DNA from: an uncultured Bacilli bacterium
GTDB lineage: Bacteria; Bacillota_I; Bacilli_A; RF39; UBA660
Assembly (NCBI GenBank): GCA_944358305.1
Contig: CALVQK010000006.1
Span: 1-64,000 of the forward strand
Direction of reading: 5' to 3'
Length of the DNA stretch: 64,000 bases
Position numbers and translations under genes: made by a program. The notes beneath the pieces are model-generated. The model was not told the DNA's origin. It worked only from the letters and a program-made list of their open reading frames with translations, and did no database searches. Positions 43,376 through 52,305 of this stretch are shown in pieces; the stretch's first letter is position 1; every line of letters begins with the position of its first letter.

Positions 43376-44397
43376 ATGTCCTCCTTCTTACTTCTAAGCT
43401 GTCCACAAGCAGCACTTATAGCACCACCAAATTCTCGCCTAATTGTAACTGTAATATTGTTTTTCTTTAGTATATCATAAAACTTAGCAATTGTTAAAGG
43501 GTTACTTCTAATAAATTGTAAAGCTTCTGTTTCATTATATGGTATTAAATTAACATAGGCATTTATTCCTTTTAATAATCTAGCTAATTCTTTGGCATTA
43601 TCAGCACTATCATTAATACCATTTAGCATAATATATTCAAAAGTTACACGACGATTAGTCTTTTCTAAATAAATCTTAATAGCTTTCATCAAATCTTCTA
43701 TTTTATATACTTTTGATATAGGCATTAGTTTTTCTCTTATCTTATCATTTGGAGCATGTAAGCTAATAGCAAGATTTACTTGATAAGGAAAATCAGCAAA
43801 TTCTAGTATTTTTGGAACAAGGCCACAAGTAGATACTGTAATATGACGGGCACCAATATTAAGACCTTTAGGATGATTTATTATTTTAATAAATTTACAA
43901 ATATTATCGTAATTATCAAAAGGCTCTCCTATTCCCATAATAACGACATGACTGATTCTTAAGTCAGCATCACTTTCTACTTTTAATATTTGTTCTACCA
44001 TTTCACTTGTTTTTAAATTTCTTACTTTCTTACGTCTACCTGATTCACAAAACTTACACCCCATATTACAACCAACTTGGCTAGAAATACAAAGGCTATT
44101 ACCATAATCATGGTTCATTAAAACCGCTTCAATATGTTCATTATCATTAAGTTTAAATAAATATTTTTTAACATCTTTACTAGACTCAACTGTAACTATA
44201 TCAATATTAGAAATACTAAAATCTTTTTTTAATCTTTCTCTAGTTTCCTTTTTTAAATTAGTCGCTTCATCAAAAGAAGTAATTCTCTTTTCTTTAGAAT
44301 AAAGCCATGCAAAAAGCTCTATCGCATAATATTTTTTATCTTCATTTTTTAAAAAATAGTCTGTTAGTTCTTCTATAGTTAAATCATATATGCTCAT
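43372..44397 (-). CDS. rlmN: 23S rRNA (adenine(2503)-C2)/tRNA methyltransferase RlmN
   Basis: 341-aa radical SAM enzyme. The cluster motif is CNMGCKFC, the catalytic Cys is near the C-terminus (ISAACGQL), and the family stretches GIGEPFDNYDN, HITVSTCGLVPKI and LAISLHAPND are clear. First gene of the rlmN-prpC-prkC-rsgA-rpe set. The start has a GAGGTGAG site. Confidence 0.97.
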   Translation of the reverse strand: MSIYDLTIEELTDYFLKNEDKKYYAIELFAWLYSKEKRITSFDEATNLKKETRERLKKDFSISNIDIVTVESSKDVKKYLFKLNDNEHIEAVLMNHDYGNSLCISSQVGCNMGCKFCESGRRKKVRNLKTSEMVEQILKVESDADLRISHVVIMGIGEPFDNYDNICKFIKIINHPKGLNIGARHITVSTCGLVPKILEFADFPYQVNLAISLHAPNDKIREKLMPISKVYKIEDLMKAIKIYLEKTNRRVTFEYIMLNGINDSADNAKELARLLKGINAYVNLIPYNETEALQFIRSNPLTIAKFYDILKKNNITVTIRREFGGAISAACGQLRSKKEDI

Positions 44398-44449
44398 AAC
44401 TCACCTCTATAACAAGAAAATTATACTATAAAATTAAGATAAATACACT

Positions 44450-44480
44450 AAAAAACTGATAAAATAAATCTATCAGTTTT
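44450..44480 (-). terminator. Intrinsic terminator after the sigma factor gene
   Basis: 10-bp perfect stem (44480-44471 with 44461-44452), 9-base loop, and a T-run on the minus strand, 16 bases beyond the sigma gene's stop codon. Confidence 0.88.
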
Positions 44481-44495
44481 GTAATATTATTTTTT

Positions 44496-45140
44496 CTATG
44501 CTACTTTAGTTTTTAATTTTTCTAAGATTTTACTTTCTTTTCTACTTACTTGGACTTGGGTTATTCCTAAAGACTCTGCTGTTTCTTTTTGGGTCATATC
44601 TTCATAATATCTTGAAGTAATTAATTCTCTTTCATTTTCTTCTAAACTATTAATCGCTTCTTTTAAATCGAGAACACCTACATCATATCCTTTTTCAATA
44701 AGAGCGATTTTATTATATAAATTATAATCATCATCTAAATAGCTATCATCTAAACTATAAGCATTAGTAACAGCATTCATAACACTTATTATTTTTTCTT
44801 CACTTTCACCTAAAACAAAAGATAATTCTAAAGGCGTAGGATCCCTTCCTAAATTTTGCATTAAATTATTTCTTGTTTCATTTATCTCTTTACTTAACCT
44901 ATATGTATCTGATGAGACTTTGACTTGGAAGTCACTGTTTAATGTTTTTAAAATTTCTCCTTTAATATAAAATTTAGCATAATCTTCAAAATTAGTTTCT
45001 CTTGTCTTATCATATTTTTTTAAGGCTTTAATAAGTCCCATCATACCTGCTTGAAATAAATCATCATAATCACTTCTAAAATTATATTTACTTGCAATTT
45101 TTCTAACTAGTCCTTCATACTTTAATGCTTCTTCTACCAC
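44496..45140 (-). CDS. Sporulation-type RNA polymerase sigma factor (SigF/SigG group)
   Basis: 214 aa. Region 2 has DDLFQAGMMGLIKALKKYD and the following FEDYAKFYIKGEI; region 3 is present; region 4 has YYEDMTQKETAESLGITQVQVSRKESKIL, which closely follows the SigF/SigG ending of Bacillus. No spoIIAA/AB (SigF) or spoIIGA/sigE (SigG) genes adjoin, so which forespore sigma it is cannot be settled. It follows spoVAC-AD-AE and an exported protein on the same strand; in Bacillus sigF is next to spoVA too, but upstream of it. Confidence 0.85.
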   Translation of the reverse strand: MVEEALKYEGLVRKIASKYNFRSDYDDLFQAGMMGLIKALKKYDKTRETNFEDYAKFYIKGEILKTLNSDFQVKVSSDTYRLSKEINETRNNLMQNLGRDPTPLELSFVLGESEEKIISVMNAVTNAYSLDDSYLDDDYNLYNKIALIEKGYDVGVLDLKEAINSLEENERELITSRYYEDMTQKETAESLGITQVQVSRKESKILEKLKTKVA

Positions 45141-45229
45141 TTGTTATCAGCCCTTTCTATTTTTTGTTATCATAAATAAATTAAGAAAAATTAACAATAG
45201 TTTCGACACAAGTAGTGTTTAATTTCAAC

Positions 45230-46318
45230 CTACAATTTTTGCAAAAATAATACTTTAAACAAAATACTAAATATTTCTCTTTTAACTGATTTTGTTTTAC
45301 CTTTAGTGACTTTACTTTTTTCATAGTCCTGGCAAGTAAAAGTTACGTTAGTTTCAACTATAAAATCTTGATATTTAATAGTAAGTACTGTGGTAGAACA
45401 GTTATTAGAATAATTAAATTCTAATTTTTTTAAAGGAATAGTACTGCTTTTAATTATCTTAGACAAATCTAAATAATTTGATAAGACTATATTATCGAAT
45501 AACTCTATACTTTCTTTACGATATAAATAATATTTGTTAATAGCATCAATTACTTTATAGCTATCATTTATTTTCGTATCAATAATATTTTCATTCTTAT
45601 AAAACTTATAATACTTCCTACGGTAACGATATAATACCTTTTTATCTATAATATTTATATAAAATTTATTTTCAATATTTTCGGTTTTTAAAACCTTATT
45701 ATCATAGATCGTTTTTGTTAAATGATTAATTAATTTTATATTAATATTATTAAAGCCTTTGTCAGTAATCTCTACTTTTTCATTAATATAGTCACTATTT
45801 TCTAATGTAAATTCTCCTTTAATATCGCCTTGATTTAAAAAACAAGTTACTTCTAAATTTAAATATTCCGGACTATATTTTTTTGATAGTTTTATCTTAT
45901 AGTCATTACCTTCATAAATAACATTATCTTTATATTTTAAAGTTATATTAGTAATTAAAAGATTTTTTATATTTTTAATATTTAAATAATCTATTTTCTT
46001 TAAAGCTTGATAATAATAAATAGTTTTGCTTTGTTCTTCTAGGCTTTTATCATAAAGTCTTTTTTCTTGATAAGCAGAATAAGTTCCATAAGTTATTTCA
46101 TCACTTTTAATAGAATATTCATTATTAGGCTTTTCTAAATATTTGTAATCTTTATTTATTTTCTCTTGATTATAGTAAGTAATTACTTCTATTTTTTCAT
46201 TTGCATTTACTTTATAGTTAGCATTCACTTCACCTACTTTTAGATAAGGAGTAGTTATAGTTTTAGCAGATGCATTTAGGCATGAAAAAAATAATAATAG
46301 TATGATAAGTATTTTCAT
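45230..46318 (-). CDS. Exported protein of unknown function in the spoVA region
   Basis: 362 aa with a signal peptide (about 1-18) and a strand-rich, Lys/Tyr/Asn-rich body; it ends in a basic segment and a short hydrophobic stretch (about 346-362) that could re-anchor it. I recognise no domain. It begins 35 bases after spoVAE on the same strand and is followed by the sigma factor after 89 bases. Context suggests expression during sporulation, perhaps in the forespore like SpoVA; that is inference. Confidence 0.65.
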   Translation of the reverse strand: MKILIILLLFFSCLNASAKTITTPYLKVGEVNANYKVNANEKIEVITYYNQEKINKDYKYLEKPNNEYSIKSDEITYGTYSAYQEKRLYDKSLEEQSKTIYYYQALKKIDYLNIKNIKNLLITNITLKYKDNVIYEGNDYKIKLSKKYSPEYLNLEVTCFLNQGDIKGEFTLENSDYINEKVEITDKGFNNINIKLINHLTKTIYDNKVLKTENIENKFYINIIDKKVLYRYRRKYYKFYKNENIIDTKINDSYKVIDAINKYYLYRKESIELFDNIVLSNYLDLSKIIKSSTIPLKKLEFNYSNNCSTTVLTIKYQDFIVETNVTFTCQDYEKSKVTKGKTKSVKREIFSILFKVLFLQKL

Positions 46319-46352
46319 TAATAATACCTCCTACTATTATTATTTGCTATTT

Positions 46353-46703
46353 TTAATCTTTTGCTTTAAAAATTAAAGTAAAGATAAAAGTAAAGATAAT
46401 GGCGGCGGTTATTCCTGTTGCTGTTAAATCAAACATTCCCATAAGTAGGCCTATTATACCTTGGGACTCTGCTGCTAGTAAGGCTCCATGAATTAGAGAA
46501 TGGCCAAAACTTGTAATTGGGAGTAAGGCCCCTCCTCCTACTTTAGCGATAAAGAAATCATAAATACCAAAAGCATCTAGGGCTGCTCCTATACAAACAA
46601 AAAGAGAAGTTATATGTCCTGGGGTTAATTTAGTATTATCTAATATTAATTCAGCGATTAAACATACTATCCCACAGAATAAAAAAGAATTAATAAAATA
46701 CAT
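46353..46703 (-). CDS. spoVAE: Stage V sporulation protein AE
   Basis: 116-aa membrane protein with four hydrophobic segments and the family stretches GALLPITSFGHSLIHGA and TPGHITSLFVCIGAALDAFG. Part of the SpoVA channel that moves dipicolinic acid into the forespore and out at germination. The ATG at 46703 overlaps the TAA of spoVAD by one base and has GGAGG 7 bases upstream. Confidence 0.95.
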   Translation of the reverse strand: MYFINSFLFCGIVCLIAELILDNTKLTPGHITSLFVCIGAALDAFGIYDFFIAKVGGGALLPITSFGHSLIHGALLAAESQGIIGLLMGMFDLTATGITAAIIFTFIFTLIFKAKD

Positions 46704-47698
46704 TATATCGCCTCCAAACATATTAGATTTGCAATAGATAAAATATTTTCTTTTTGATAAAGCATAATTGGTGAAAATAAAGCTCCTGTAGCGATTAGTA
46801 TAACTTTTTTATATTTATTTTCCATAAGTCCCTTAATAATCGTACTATAATTAACTAAAGCTGAACAGACAGGGCCACTACCTCCAGCCATCACTTCTTT
46901 TTGTTCTTCTAAATCATAGAGCATAGTTCCACAATCATTATAGTTTTTAGATAAATCTATATTATATTCACTAAGCATTAAATCCTTTAAAATTTCTTTT
47001 CCATATTTTCCTAAATCACCAGTTAATATTAAATCATAATCACTAGCTTTAGTATTAGTTTCAGTTAAATATTTATATAGTGTATCAGCAGCAGCACCGG
47101 CCATAGCAGCGCCCATATTAAAGGGATCTTTTTGATTAAGGTCTACTATGGTACCAATAAGGCCATTAACTACTCTTACTTTACTAGGTTTGTTAGATAA
47201 AAGGACACTAGCTCCTCCTGTAGCGGTAAAAGTTGCTGTCTCTGGCTTTGGAGAACCATATTCTGTAGGATTTCTAAACTGTTTTTCACTTGACATATTA
47301 TGAGATGAGCAAGAAATAAGAGCATTATTTACTTTGCCACTGTCAATAAAAGTTGCACCTATTAACATTCCTTCAATACTAGTAGCACAGGCTGTATAAA
47401 TACCAAGAAAAGGACTTTTTAGATTTAAAGCTCCATAACAAGATGATGCTATTTGATTTAATAGGTCTCCTGCTATTACTAAATCTATATCTTTAGATGT
47501 TAATTTAGTCTTTTTTAGTAATATTTTTATACTGTCTTCTAGTAGTCTAATTTCAGCTTTTTCAAAAGACTTTTCTTTACAGTATAAGTCATCAATATAT
47601 TTCTTATCAAAGTTTTTAGATAAAGGTCCCTTCGCTTCATAAGGTCCACATACAGTACTAACATTGTCTAAATAAACATTTCTAAAATTAAGTATCAT
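46703..47698 (-). CDS. spoVAD: Stage V sporulation protein AD
   Basis: 331-aa soluble SpoVA component with a thiolase-like fold, which binds dipicolinic acid. Recognisable stretches: YEAKGPLSKNFDKKY near the start, the Cys-containing FLGIYTACATSIEGM, and CSSHNMSSEKQFRNP. The ATG at 47698 overlaps the spoVAC stop (ATGA); GGGAGG lies upstream, which rules out the longer ORF. Confidence 0.96.
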   Translation of the reverse strand: MILNFRNVYLDNVSTVCGPYEAKGPLSKNFDKKYIDDLYCKEKSFEKAEIRLLEDSIKILLKKTKLTSKDIDLVIAGDLLNQIASSCYGALNLKSPFLGIYTACATSIEGMLIGATFIDSGKVNNALISCSSHNMSSEKQFRNPTEYGSPKPETATFTATGGASVLLSNKPSKVRVVNGLIGTIVDLNQKDPFNMGAAMAGAAADTLYKYLTETNTKASDYDLILTGDLGKYGKEILKDLMLSEYNIDLSKNYNDCGTMLYDLEEQKEVMAGGSGPVCSALVNYSTIIKGLMENKYKKVILIATGALFSPIMLYQKENILSIANLICLEAI

Positions 47699-48138
47699 AC
47701 TAAAACCTCCCATAAGTATCTAACAAGGCCAAAGAACCATGCTGATACTACTCCATAAAAGATAACAGAGCCTGCCAGTTTAAAAACATTACTTCCCACT
47801 CCATAAATTGGTCCTTCATTTTTATAGTCTAGGGCTGCACTAGTCATAGAATGAGCAAAACCTGTGATTGGTATTAAAAGTCCAGCTTTTGCTTTAGCTA
47901 CTAATTTATCAAAGAAACCTAAAGCCGTAAAAAGAGAAGCAAAAAAGATAAAGGTTACAATCATATAGGTAGAAGCATCATTACGGGATACTTCAAAAAT
48001 CATTATATAAATTCTAATTAACACTTCTCCAAGTAAACCTAAAGATCCTCCTACTAAAAAAGCAATAAGTGCATATTTTAATTTGTTTTCTTTAGGTGTA
48101 TGTTTTTTTACTAAAGAACTATATTTTTTATTAGTCAT
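47695..48138 (-). CDS. spoVAC: Stage V sporulation protein AC
   Basis: 147-aa membrane protein, the mechanosensitive component of the SpoVA DPA channel. Four hydrophobic segments and the PITGFAHSMTSAALDYKNEGPIYG-like region typical of SpoVAC/AE are visible. RBS TTAGGTG. First gene of a reduced spoVAC-AD-AE operon; spoVAA, AB, AEa and AF are not in the window. Confidence 0.96.
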   Translation of the reverse strand: MTNKKYSSLVKKHTPKENKLKYALIAFLVGGSLGLLGEVLIRIYIMIFEVSRNDASTYMIVTFIFFASLFTALGFFDKLVAKAKAGLLIPITGFAHSMTSAALDYKNEGPIYGVGSNVFKLAGSVIFYGVVSAWFFGLVRYLWEVLV

Positions 48139-48182
48139 GTTATCACCTAATAATATCTTTGACTAAAAATAAATAATTATAC

Positions 48183-48212
48183 AAAAAAACAGAAATCTTT
48201 AGTTTGATTCCT
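48183..48212 (-). terminator. Intrinsic terminator before the spoVA operon
   Basis: 7-bp stem (48212-48206 with 48197-48191, one G-U), 8-base loop, then G-T7 on the minus strand, after the stop of the 48223-49401 gene. Confidence 0.75.
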
Positions 48213-48222
48213 ATTTTTAGTT

Positions 48223-49401
48223 TTATTTTAAAATAAACGGATTAGATGCACTTCCACTACCTGATTTTATCATAACATTGTTATTTAACATAATTGTTGG
48301 TCTTATTCTTTTATATCCAGATGTGGTATTTAAATCAATATAGCCATTACCTTTAATTACATAAGCTTCATAGTTATTAAGAGAATTACCAGTTAATAAC
48401 CACCATTCTGTTTCTTTTAGTCTTAAATAATTATAGTTTTGACAACTCTTATCAGTAGTTGCTAAGCAATTGGCATCTAATGAGGCATTCATATAATCAC
48501 TAACAGTTAATAAACCTATCATTTGATTTTCTAAAACGTCAGCACACTCTATTGTATTATCTTTAGCTGTATCAGATGGAGAACGTTTACCTATACATAA
48601 GTTAAAAGTTGTTAATTTTTGTTTATCATTATTACTTAATAATCTATAATCATTACTATTTTTATTATTATAAAGATCATCTAGATACTCATAGACTCTA
48701 CTAACTCTATAATCATTAAAACCACTATTAAATAGTCTATCTGGATTATATCTATCATCATAATAAGATGATAAAGTTGAGATTGGTTCATTTAAAATTA
48801 ATAATAGCTTATTATCAGAAGTTACTTTAACTATTCTAAATATTTGATTATCTAAACTAACATAATTATTGACATCATCACCACGATAAACAGTTTCCCC
48901 ATTCATTTGATATAAACCACTACCAGAAGTTACTATTCCTTGTTCTAAAACAGCTTTGTATAATTCTTTAGTAGTATAATTATCGCCACAATCAAGATAT
49001 GGTGTATAAATTAAATTGTCATTTATCATAGTTACTTCTACTCTACCACTACAACTTTCACCTTCACGAAGTTCACTTAGAGGATCCATATAACCAGCTT
49101 CTGCTAAGGCACTAGCTCTAACAGTCACTGTTTCTCCCTCTTCTTGTGGTAATAGGCCACTTTGAACTTCATAATACTCCATAGCAGAGTTTTTCATTAT
49201 TTCTTCTATTTCTTCATAACTTTTATTTCCACCAGTTACTAAAGATATTATTAATATAATAATTAATATTAATACTAGAACTCCTACTACTATTAACATA
49301 ATTCTCATTAATTTCTTTTTCATAGCACTATTATCTTTAGTAGGTTTTGGAGCTTCAGCTTTAGTATTATTAATTATTTCTTGACCTTTATTATCATTCA
49401 T
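48223..49401 (-). CDS. Membrane-anchored exported protein with a DUF6273-like lectin domain
   Basis: 392 aa. A cytoplasmic basic N-terminus, one membrane segment (about 33-52), a pilin-like region with two Cys (about 60-165), then a domain (about 170-392) that parallels each repeat of the 611-aa protein at 21271-23106: NQIFRIVKVT, a YLDDLYN stretch, MIGLLTVSDYMNA, EWWLLTGNS, IRPTIMLNNNV, then GSGSASNPFIL. Here the segment between WWLL and RPT is ordinary AT-rich sequence. Thus it is a natural non-diversified comparison. The ligand and role are unknown. Confidence 0.75.
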   Translation of the reverse strand: MNDNKGQEIINNTKAEAPKPTKDNSAMKKKLMRIMLIVVGVLVLILIIILIISLVTGGNKSYEEIEEIMKNSAMEYYEVQSGLLPQEEGETVTVRASALAEAGYMDPLSELREGESCSGRVEVTMINDNLIYTPYLDCGDNYTTKELYKAVLEQGIVTSGSGLYQMNGETVYRGDDVNNYVSLDNQIFRIVKVTSDNKLLLILNEPISTLSSYYDDRYNPDRLFNSGFNDYRVSRVYEYLDDLYNNKNSNDYRLLSNNDKQKLTTFNLCIGKRSPSDTAKDNTIECADVLENQMIGLLTVSDYMNASLDANCLATTDKSCQNYNYLRLKETEWWLLTGNSLNNYEAYVIKGNGYIDLNTTSGYKRIRPTIMLNNNVMIKSGSGSASNPFILK

Positions 49402-49463
49402 AGTAAAACACCACCTCTTAAGCTAAATAAATTGTAGCATTATTTACAAATAATTGCAATTAC

Positions 49464-50036
49464 TTACGATTCTTCTTGTAAATAACGTAAAGTCTCATAA
49501 GCTTTAGGGTTAATAGTCTTATTTTTTTCTTTTAAATTCTTTATTTGATTGTTAAGACATAATATAATAGCTTCATCAATATTCTTATAAGCTAGGCTTC
49601 TTTCTTCTATAATACCAGGATAATTTTTCCCTTTTTCAATCTTATCTGCTAAATAAACAATTTTTCCTAATAAATCCATATTAGGATAACCTGTAGTATG
49701 GTATCTAATGGCTAAAACCATATTATCAGTAAAATTATATTTTTCTTTAACAATAACAGAAGCTATAAAACCATGAACTATATTTTTATTTTCTTTTAAT
49801 AACAATTCTTTAGGAAGATTATATTCCTTTATAATTTTTTCATTTTCTAAAGGAGATAACTCTTTACATAGATCATGAGTTAAGCCACATAACTCACACT
49901 TTAAAATCTCACTTTCACTAGCATGATAATGTTTAGCTAAAGATGATGCTTCTTCCATTACTCTAAGTGAATGATTATATCTATAGTCTGATAAATTTTC
50001 TTTTACATCTTTTTTTATTTCTTCAATGTTCCACAT
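49464..50036 (-). CDS. yqeK: YqeK-family HD-domain Ap4A hydrolase (symmetrical)
   Basis: 190-aa HD-domain phosphohydrolase. The HD metal residues are seen in RYNHSLRV, THDLCKE, the HGFIA His and the RYHTTGYPNM segment, followed by YLADKIE. YqeK cleaves diadenosine tetraphosphate to two ADP. In Bacillus it follows nadD; here it follows the KinB-like kinase by 18 bases, an unusual pairing. Confidence 0.92.
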   Translation of the reverse strand: MWNIEEIKKDVKENLSDYRYNHSLRVMEEASSLAKHYHASESEILKCELCGLTHDLCKELSPLENEKIIKEYNLPKELLLKENKNIVHGFIASVIVKEKYNFTDNMVLAIRYHTTGYPNMDLLGKIVYLADKIEKGKNYPGIIEERSLAYKNIDEAIILCLNNQIKNLKEKNKTINPKAYETLRYLQEES

Positions 50037-50054
50037 ATTATCACTTCAATAATA

Positions 50055-51311
50055 TTATCCCATATTTACTTCTTTAGGTAAAGTTACTATTACTCTTGTA
50101 CCTTCTCCTTTGACTGAATTATACACTATAGTACCATTATGTTGTTCTATTATTTCTTTAGATAAACTAACTCCTAGGCCACTACCTCTTTTTTTAGTAG
50201 TAAAAAACATTTCACTAACATTATTTAAAACATCTTTATCCATACCTACCCCATTATCTTCTATAATTATATTCATAAATTCTTTATCACTTTCTATACT
50301 TATATTTATTTTATTTTCTTTTTTAGTTTCATCTTTCGCCTCAATTGCGTTTTTTAGAAGATTAATAAAAACTTGTTTTAATCTATTATAATCAGCATTA
50401 ATATAAATATCGTCATCAGGTAAATTGAAACTTGCTTCTATGCCATTTTTTTTAAACAATCCTCCTAAATATTCTTCTAAATCTTCTAATAACATGACAA
50501 GATCCATCTCTTCTTTTTCTATTTTTATCTTAGTATAATCTAGAAAATCATCCATAAGAATTAAAGTCCTTGTTATTTCATCTTTAATAATAGGAATATA
50601 CTTTCTTACCTTTTTCTTATCATTAATATCTATCATATCAAGGTATCCTTTACAAACAGCGATAGGATTTTTTATTTCATGAGTTACTTTAAATAATGAA
50701 CTTCTTAATTCCTTTTCTTTTTCAATATTTTCTAAGTCACATCTTAATTCTATTATTTTTTCTCCTTTAGCAAAGATAGAAATAATTAGATTAGTGACAA
50801 AATATAAAGTTATGATAATTGTAAATAAATAAAATAGATTTGATGAAAAATTAGCTTCTGGATTGATAAACCAAAATACAGCTAAAGATAGCATGAAACT
50901 TTTTATAATGATAAAATAATTAACAACATTAATTGGTTTTAATTTTCTTTTTACAAATAATGAATATACTATTAAATAACTACTATACTCTAATGCAAGG
51001 AATAAAGGACTAATACTTAAAAAGAGACTTTCATAGACAATTAATATTAAAGATAAAAATATTGCTAAAGGTATTTTTCTTTTGTAATAGCATATAAGTA
51101 ATGGTATATCAAATAAAATAATAGGATAATCATTATAACAGCTTGTTCCAAATCTTAAAACAAAATATAGTGAACTAATTATTGCTACTTCAAAACCTAA
51201 ATCTTTTTCTTCTACCAGTAAATTTTTCTTATAAATTGTATATAGTAAATATAAAGATAAAGGACAAAGTAAAAAGATAATACTTTTGATTATAACCTCA
51301 ATATACGACAT
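50055..51311 (-). CDS. Polytopic sensor histidine kinase (KinB-like)
   Basis: 418 aa. Six or more hydrophobic segments fill about residues 1-190 with almost no extracellular domain, as in the sporulation kinase KinB. HisKA has the phospho-acceptor in VTHEIKNPIAVCKGYLDMI, and the HATPase domain has NLLKNAIEA, DNGVGM and GSGLGVSLSKEIIE. No response regulator adjoins (orphan), as for Bacillus phosphorelay kinases. The neighbouring sporulation genes support a phosphorelay input, but this is inference. Confidence 0.85.
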   Translation of the reverse strand: MSYIEVIIKSIIFLLCPLSLYLLYTIYKKNLLVEEKDLGFEVAIISSLYFVLRFGTSCYNDYPIILFDIPLLICYYKRKIPLAIFLSLILIVYESLFLSISPLFLALEYSSYLIVYSLFVKRKLKPINVVNYFIIIKSFMLSLAVFWFINPEANFSSNLFYLFTIIITLYFVTNLIISIFAKGEKIIELRCDLENIEKEKELRSSLFKVTHEIKNPIAVCKGYLDMIDINDKKKVRKYIPIIKDEITRTLILMDDFLDYTKIKIEKEEMDLVMLLEDLEEYLGGLFKKNGIEASFNLPDDDIYINADYNRLKQVFINLLKNAIEAKDETKKENKINISIESDKEFMNIIIEDNGVGMDKDVLNNVSEMFFTTKKRGSGLGVSLSKEIIEQHNGTIVYNSVKGEGTRVIVTLPKEVNMG

Positions 51312-51381
51312 ATTTTTCCCTCTTTCTAAAATAAGTATATGTCACTACTTTGTAGAAATTTGTCGAAAAATGAGGAAAAAG

Positions 51382-51407
51382 AAAAAATAGAGATTATTCT
51401 CTATTTT
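51382..51407 (-). terminator. Intrinsic terminator after the EIIB-like gene
   Basis: 9-bp stem (51407-51399 with 51392-51384) with a 6-base loop and T6 on the minus strand, overlapping the gene's stop codon. Confidence 0.88.
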
Positions 51408-51721
51408 AATTCATCAATATATTTTTTTAATTGTTTTGATTCAGGCCCTAAGATAATTTTTAATTGATTATTAATTTCTACGATACCTTTAGCACCTAAC
51501 TTTGCAATCGATTCTTTATCTGCTTTAGTAATATCTTTTAAAGTTACAATAAATCTAGATAATTTCGATTCTGTACTTATAATATTATCTTTTCCACCAA
51601 GGTATTCTACTAATTTGTTTAAATCAATATTAGCATCTTTCTTGTTAGCTTTTAAAACAGCAAGTAAGATAATTAATATTACTACTATAATAATTACATA
51701 TTGTATATCTAATAAACTCAT
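51401..51721 (-). CDS. Membrane-tethered PTS EIIB-like domain lacking the phosphorylation Cys
   Basis: 106 aa. One N-terminal membrane segment (about 7-24) is followed by a compact domain that follows the glucose-type EIIB pattern: LVEYLGGKDNI, then a strand ending in S-R-F-I-V-T-L-K-D, LGAKGIVEINNQLKIILGP and a final helix. In real EIIB the strand reads x-C-x-T-R-L; here the Cys position is occupied by Lys or Ser, so it cannot carry phosphate. No EIIC or EIIA is near. It may be a binding or sensing module. The ATG at 51721 follows GGGTG. Confidence 0.7.
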   Translation of the reverse strand: MSLLDIQYVIIIVVILIILLAVLKANKKDANIDLNKLVEYLGGKDNIISTESKLSRFIVTLKDITKADKESIAKLGAKGIVEINNQLKIILGPESKQLKKYIDELK

Positions 51722-51826
51722 ATCTAACACCCAATATAATTATACTCTATAAATAAAAAAATTAAAAGTGGAAATTATAGAAACAAATTCACATAAACTA
51801 ATAACAGAAGTTATAGGTAATTGACT

Positions 51827-51855
51827 ACACGAAAAAAGAATAGTCTCATAACCTA
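51827..51855 (+). promoter_or_regulatory. Candidate sigma-K promoter of the CotY/CotZ genes
   Basis: The -10 is CATAACCTA (51847-51855), matching CATA-N3-TA, with ACAC (51827-51830) exactly 16 bases upstream, as in mother-cell sigma-K promoters. It lies 18 bases before the ribosome site of the first coat gene. Flanking words TATAGGT and ACCTATA form an interrupted inverted repeat around it. Confidence 0.5.
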
Positions 51856-51886
51856 TATTAGATAATAGATAAGAGGTGGTGTTTTT

Positions 51887-52291
51887 GTGGATAAGAAAGA
51901 AACATGTTGTTTAGGAAAACTATTAAAAGTTATTGATATATTACAAAGAAATACTAGTGGTAGTGATTGTTTTGATGAGTCTTGTACAAGACCTTATTTA
52001 GGAAGTAGCCCTAATATTATTTGTTTTAATACTAGGCCAGTTACTTTCTATACTAGAAATGGTAATATATTTAGTACTACTTATACATTAGATGGTACTA
52101 CTAATACTTCTTCTACTTTTAGAGTGGAGTCTGTTGATGATTGCTGTGTTAAATGTCGTATTTTAAGACCTAATCCTGATACTAGCGATGTAACAAGAGC
52201 GTTTCTATCTACTAATGAGTTTATAACAATTAATCTAGATTGTATCTGTGTTATTAGTTGTTTAGATGATATTATCATTGATAATTTATAA
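51887..52291 (+). CDS. Spore coat/exosporium protein of the CotY/CotZ family (copy 1)
   Basis: 134 aa, 11 cysteines. The family features are visible: N-terminal CC, the TRPYLG motif, VICFNTRPVTFYT-like strand, DDCCVKCRIL and the C-terminal TINLDCICVISC. CotY/CotZ/ExsY proteins cross-link by disulfides into the outermost spore layer. The start is GTG at 51887 with GAGGTGG upstream. The next gene is a paralogue 14 bases away. Confidence 0.93.
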   Translation: MDKKETCCLGKLLKVIDILQRNTSGSDCFDESCTRPYLGSSPNIICFNTRPVTFYTRNGNIFSTTYTLDGTTNTSSTFRVESVDDCCVKCRILRPNPDTSDVTRAFLSTNEFITINLDCICVISCLDDIIIDNL

Positions 52292-52305
52292 AAGGAGGAG
52301 ATTTT

